A stretch of 64,000 nucleotides of DNA, from contig CACIQI010000003.1 in NCBI GenBank assembly GCA_902588745.1, positions 62,001 through 126,000 of the forward strand, in the 5' to 3' direction. The stretch's first letter is position 1, and the number at the start of each line of letters is the position of its first letter. This document shows positions 62,837 to 64,000 of the stretch, in pieces. The notes beneath the pieces are model-generated. The model made no database searches. It worked only from the letters and a program-made list of their open reading frames with translations, and was not told the origin of the DNA. This DNA comes from an uncultured Alphaproteobacteria bacterium (GTDB taxonomy: Bacteria > Pseudomonadota > Alphaproteobacteria > HIMB59 > GCA-002718135). The position numbers and the translations under genes were made by a program.

Positions 62837-63768
62837 GGATCAATAAGATCCAAATTATATTTAGTAATTTCATTAATTTCATTTAATATTGTTCCATTTA
62901 TTGGATTTTCTAAAATATTAATTGGTTTCATAATATGTGATATATCTCTAACACCTATGAGTATACTTGATAAAAAATTACGACTTAAAACCCATGATAA
63001 AGCTAAATCTATTAATGATAAGTTTGTTTCATTGGAAAGTGTTTCTAATTTATTCATCGTCTCAAAAAAATCATCCTTAAAGTAAATATCTTTATGTGAG
63101 GGCTTTATATCAAATCTTGTTTTTTTAGGTGAAACTTGACCATTTTTATACTTACCAGTTATAAAGCCTGCGCCTAAGGGACTATAAGATATAATATCTA
63201 TATTTTCTAAATCACAGTAATTTATTAATTCTTTCTCAGCACCTCTATAAAGAACATTATATACAGTTTCCAACAACCCAAATTTTGAAAAATTATTTTT
63301 TTCTTGAATTTGTTTAGAGGATTTTAACATTGATATATCATAATTATTACAAGCAACTCTTAAAATTTTTCCTTCTTTTTGAAAACGATCCATAACTTCT
63401 AAAATTTCATCTATATTTGTATTTGGGTCATGAGTGACTCCGTAATAGTCGATATAATCAGTGTTCATTCTTATTAAGCTTTCATGAATACACTTTTTTA
63501 TTGTTTTTTTTGACAGATCTCCATGTATTTTTGAAACTATTGTTATGTCTTTTCTATTCTTCTTAATTTTAAAAAATTTTCCTATTATTTTTTCAGATAT
63601 TCCATCACTATAATAATAGGACGTATTAAAAAGATTAATTCCATTCTCAACTGCAACGTCAAGAAGCCTAATTGATTCATCTTCTGTTATTTCTCTACCA
63701 AATGTAACACATCCAAGACCAACTTTACTAATTTTTTTATTTAATGATTTAAAATTTGAATATAGCAA
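62833..63768 (-). CDS. Aldo/keto reductase
   Basis: A 311-residue AKR. LGCVTFGREITEDES starts the barrel. The tyrosine region NTSYYYSDGISEKIIGKF, SKIHGD (Lys), DYYGVTHDP (His) and the final SILIGVRDISHI nucleotide-binding stretch are in order. It is the second AKR of the module but differs clearly in subtype from the YghZ-like one, resembling general oxidoreductases of the L-fucose/galactose dehydrogenase kind. Substrate unknown. The start is one base after the partial PhyH gene. Confidence 0.85.
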   Translation of the reverse strand: MLYSNFKSLNKKISKVGLGCVTFGREITEDESIRLLDVAVENGINLFNTSYYYSDGISEKIIGKFFKIKKNRKDITIVSKIHGDLSKKTIKKCIHESLIRMNTDYIDYYGVTHDPNTNIDEILEVMDRFQKEGKILRVACNNYDISMLKSSKQIQEKNNFSKFGLLETVYNVLYRGAEKELINYCDLENIDIISYSPLGAGFITGKYKNGQVSPKKTRFDIKPSHKDIYFKDDFFETMNKLETLSNETNLSLIDLALSWVLSRNFLSSILIGVRDISHIMKPINILENPINGTILNEINEITKYNLDLIDP

Positions 63769-63769
63769 A

Positions 63770-64000
63770 TTATTTTTCTAACCAATGTTCAAAAAGAGGC
63801 TTAACTTCATCATTAATTTTAGAAAATGCATTTTTCTTTACTGATGGATAAAGACTTCCAAACTTATTTTTTTCTTCTATAATTTTTTTTCGATCAAATG
63901 AGTTTGGTCTAAAAACTTCTAAATTTAACCACCAGGGCGCATAACGAACAACAAGACTTGTTCTTCTTTTATTAGATTTATTCACATCGCTTGCATGCCA
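63770..64000 (-). CDS. Phytanoyl-CoA dioxygenase (PhyH) family protein, C-terminal part
   Basis: The frame runs off the right edge of the window and covers the last 76 residues of a longer protein. The first visible residues, WHASDVNKSNKRRTSLVVRY, contain a likely metal-binding histidine and 2OG-binding arginine in the typical PhyH spacing (WHxSxxNxSxxRR), followed by APWWLNLEVFRPNS, a stretch common in the family's C-terminal region. An internal GTG that could be read as a start is not used, because the family homology continues upstream of it. One base ahead of the AKR, so probably cotranscribed. Confidence 0.75.
   Translation of the reverse strand, partial: WHASDVNKSNKRRTSLVVRYAPWWLNLEVFRPNSFDRKKIIEEKNKFGSLYPSVKKNAFSKINDEVKPLFEHWLEK

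Overview
The window is a gene-dense, very AT-rich stretch of bacterial chromosome. It has short or overlapping gene junctions, few cysteine- or GC-rich genes, two single tRNA genes, and no rRNA, insertion sequence, phage or CRISPR array that I can see. Two conserved blocks point to an alphaproteobacterium: recG / sdhE / mfd (recG on the opposite strand) and dac / tmk / holB / metG / tatD / metallo-hydrolase. The base composition, compact genes and abundance of small-molecule permeases and oxidoreductases fit a streamlined marine lineage of the SAR11 / HIMB59 (AEGEAN-169) kind. That placement is an inference from style, not from a phylogenetic marker comparison.

Layout. 1-9.9 kb is housekeeping: the tail of ssb, then gyrA, coaD, tRNA-Lys, a small protein starting 6 nt after that tRNA, a YkgJ-like protein, recG, sdhE and mfd. 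9.9-12.1 kb holds a secreted PQQ-type sugar dehydrogenase, a tiny membrane protein, a sulfotransferase and tRNA-Ser. 12.1-19.9 kb is one long + strand run: cell-wall enzymes (MltB-like, RlpA-like, D,D-carboxypeptidase), then tmk, holB, metG, tatD and an MBL hydrolase. 19.9-26.5 kb is small-molecule metabolism (hydroxyacid dehydrogenase, SMP-30 protein, pterin dehydratase, MlrC-like peptidase, SelO, a 2OG oxygenase, an orphan tungstate-binding protein). 26.5-36.3 kb is rich in transporters: five EamA/DMT permeases and one MFS protein, mixed with a deacetylase, a PhyH oxygenase, YjbQ and small unknowns. 36.3-40.4 kb looks like an apiose catabolic operon (TPR protein, D-apionate lactonase, apiose dehydrogenase). 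40.4-43 kb encodes an unusual protein joining two cyclic-nucleotide-binding domains, an acyltransferase-like domain and an SGNH hydrolase.

43-50.4 kb carries a Zn peptidase, an aminotransferase, an FAD amine-oxidase-like protein, small unknowns, an EF-hand protein with a glycine-zipper lipoprotein, a photolyase-like protein whose C-terminal Fe-S cysteine region has no cysteines, mutT and a phosphatidylcholine synthase. 50.45-50.8 kb is the only long gap. It holds two tandem copies of a structured element whose stems covary between copies, then a long hairpin and a 20-codon ORF coupled (TGATG) to the permuted ATP-grasp / alpha-E / transglutaminase operon. 54-55.9 kb has four small unknown proteins. 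From 56 kb to the edge is a carbohydrate module: SDR epimerase, two GH32/68-type beta-propellers, a membrane-anchored PQQ-type dehydrogenase, a 2-hydroxyacid dehydrogenase, two aldo/keto reductases and a cut PhyH oxygenase.

The strongest candidates for something undescribed are the covarying tandem RNA element at 50.55-50.67 kb with its coupled leader ORF, and the cNMP/cNMP/acyltransferase/SGNH fusion at 40.4-43 kb. All calls come from reading the sequence and from family knowledge; no searches were run.
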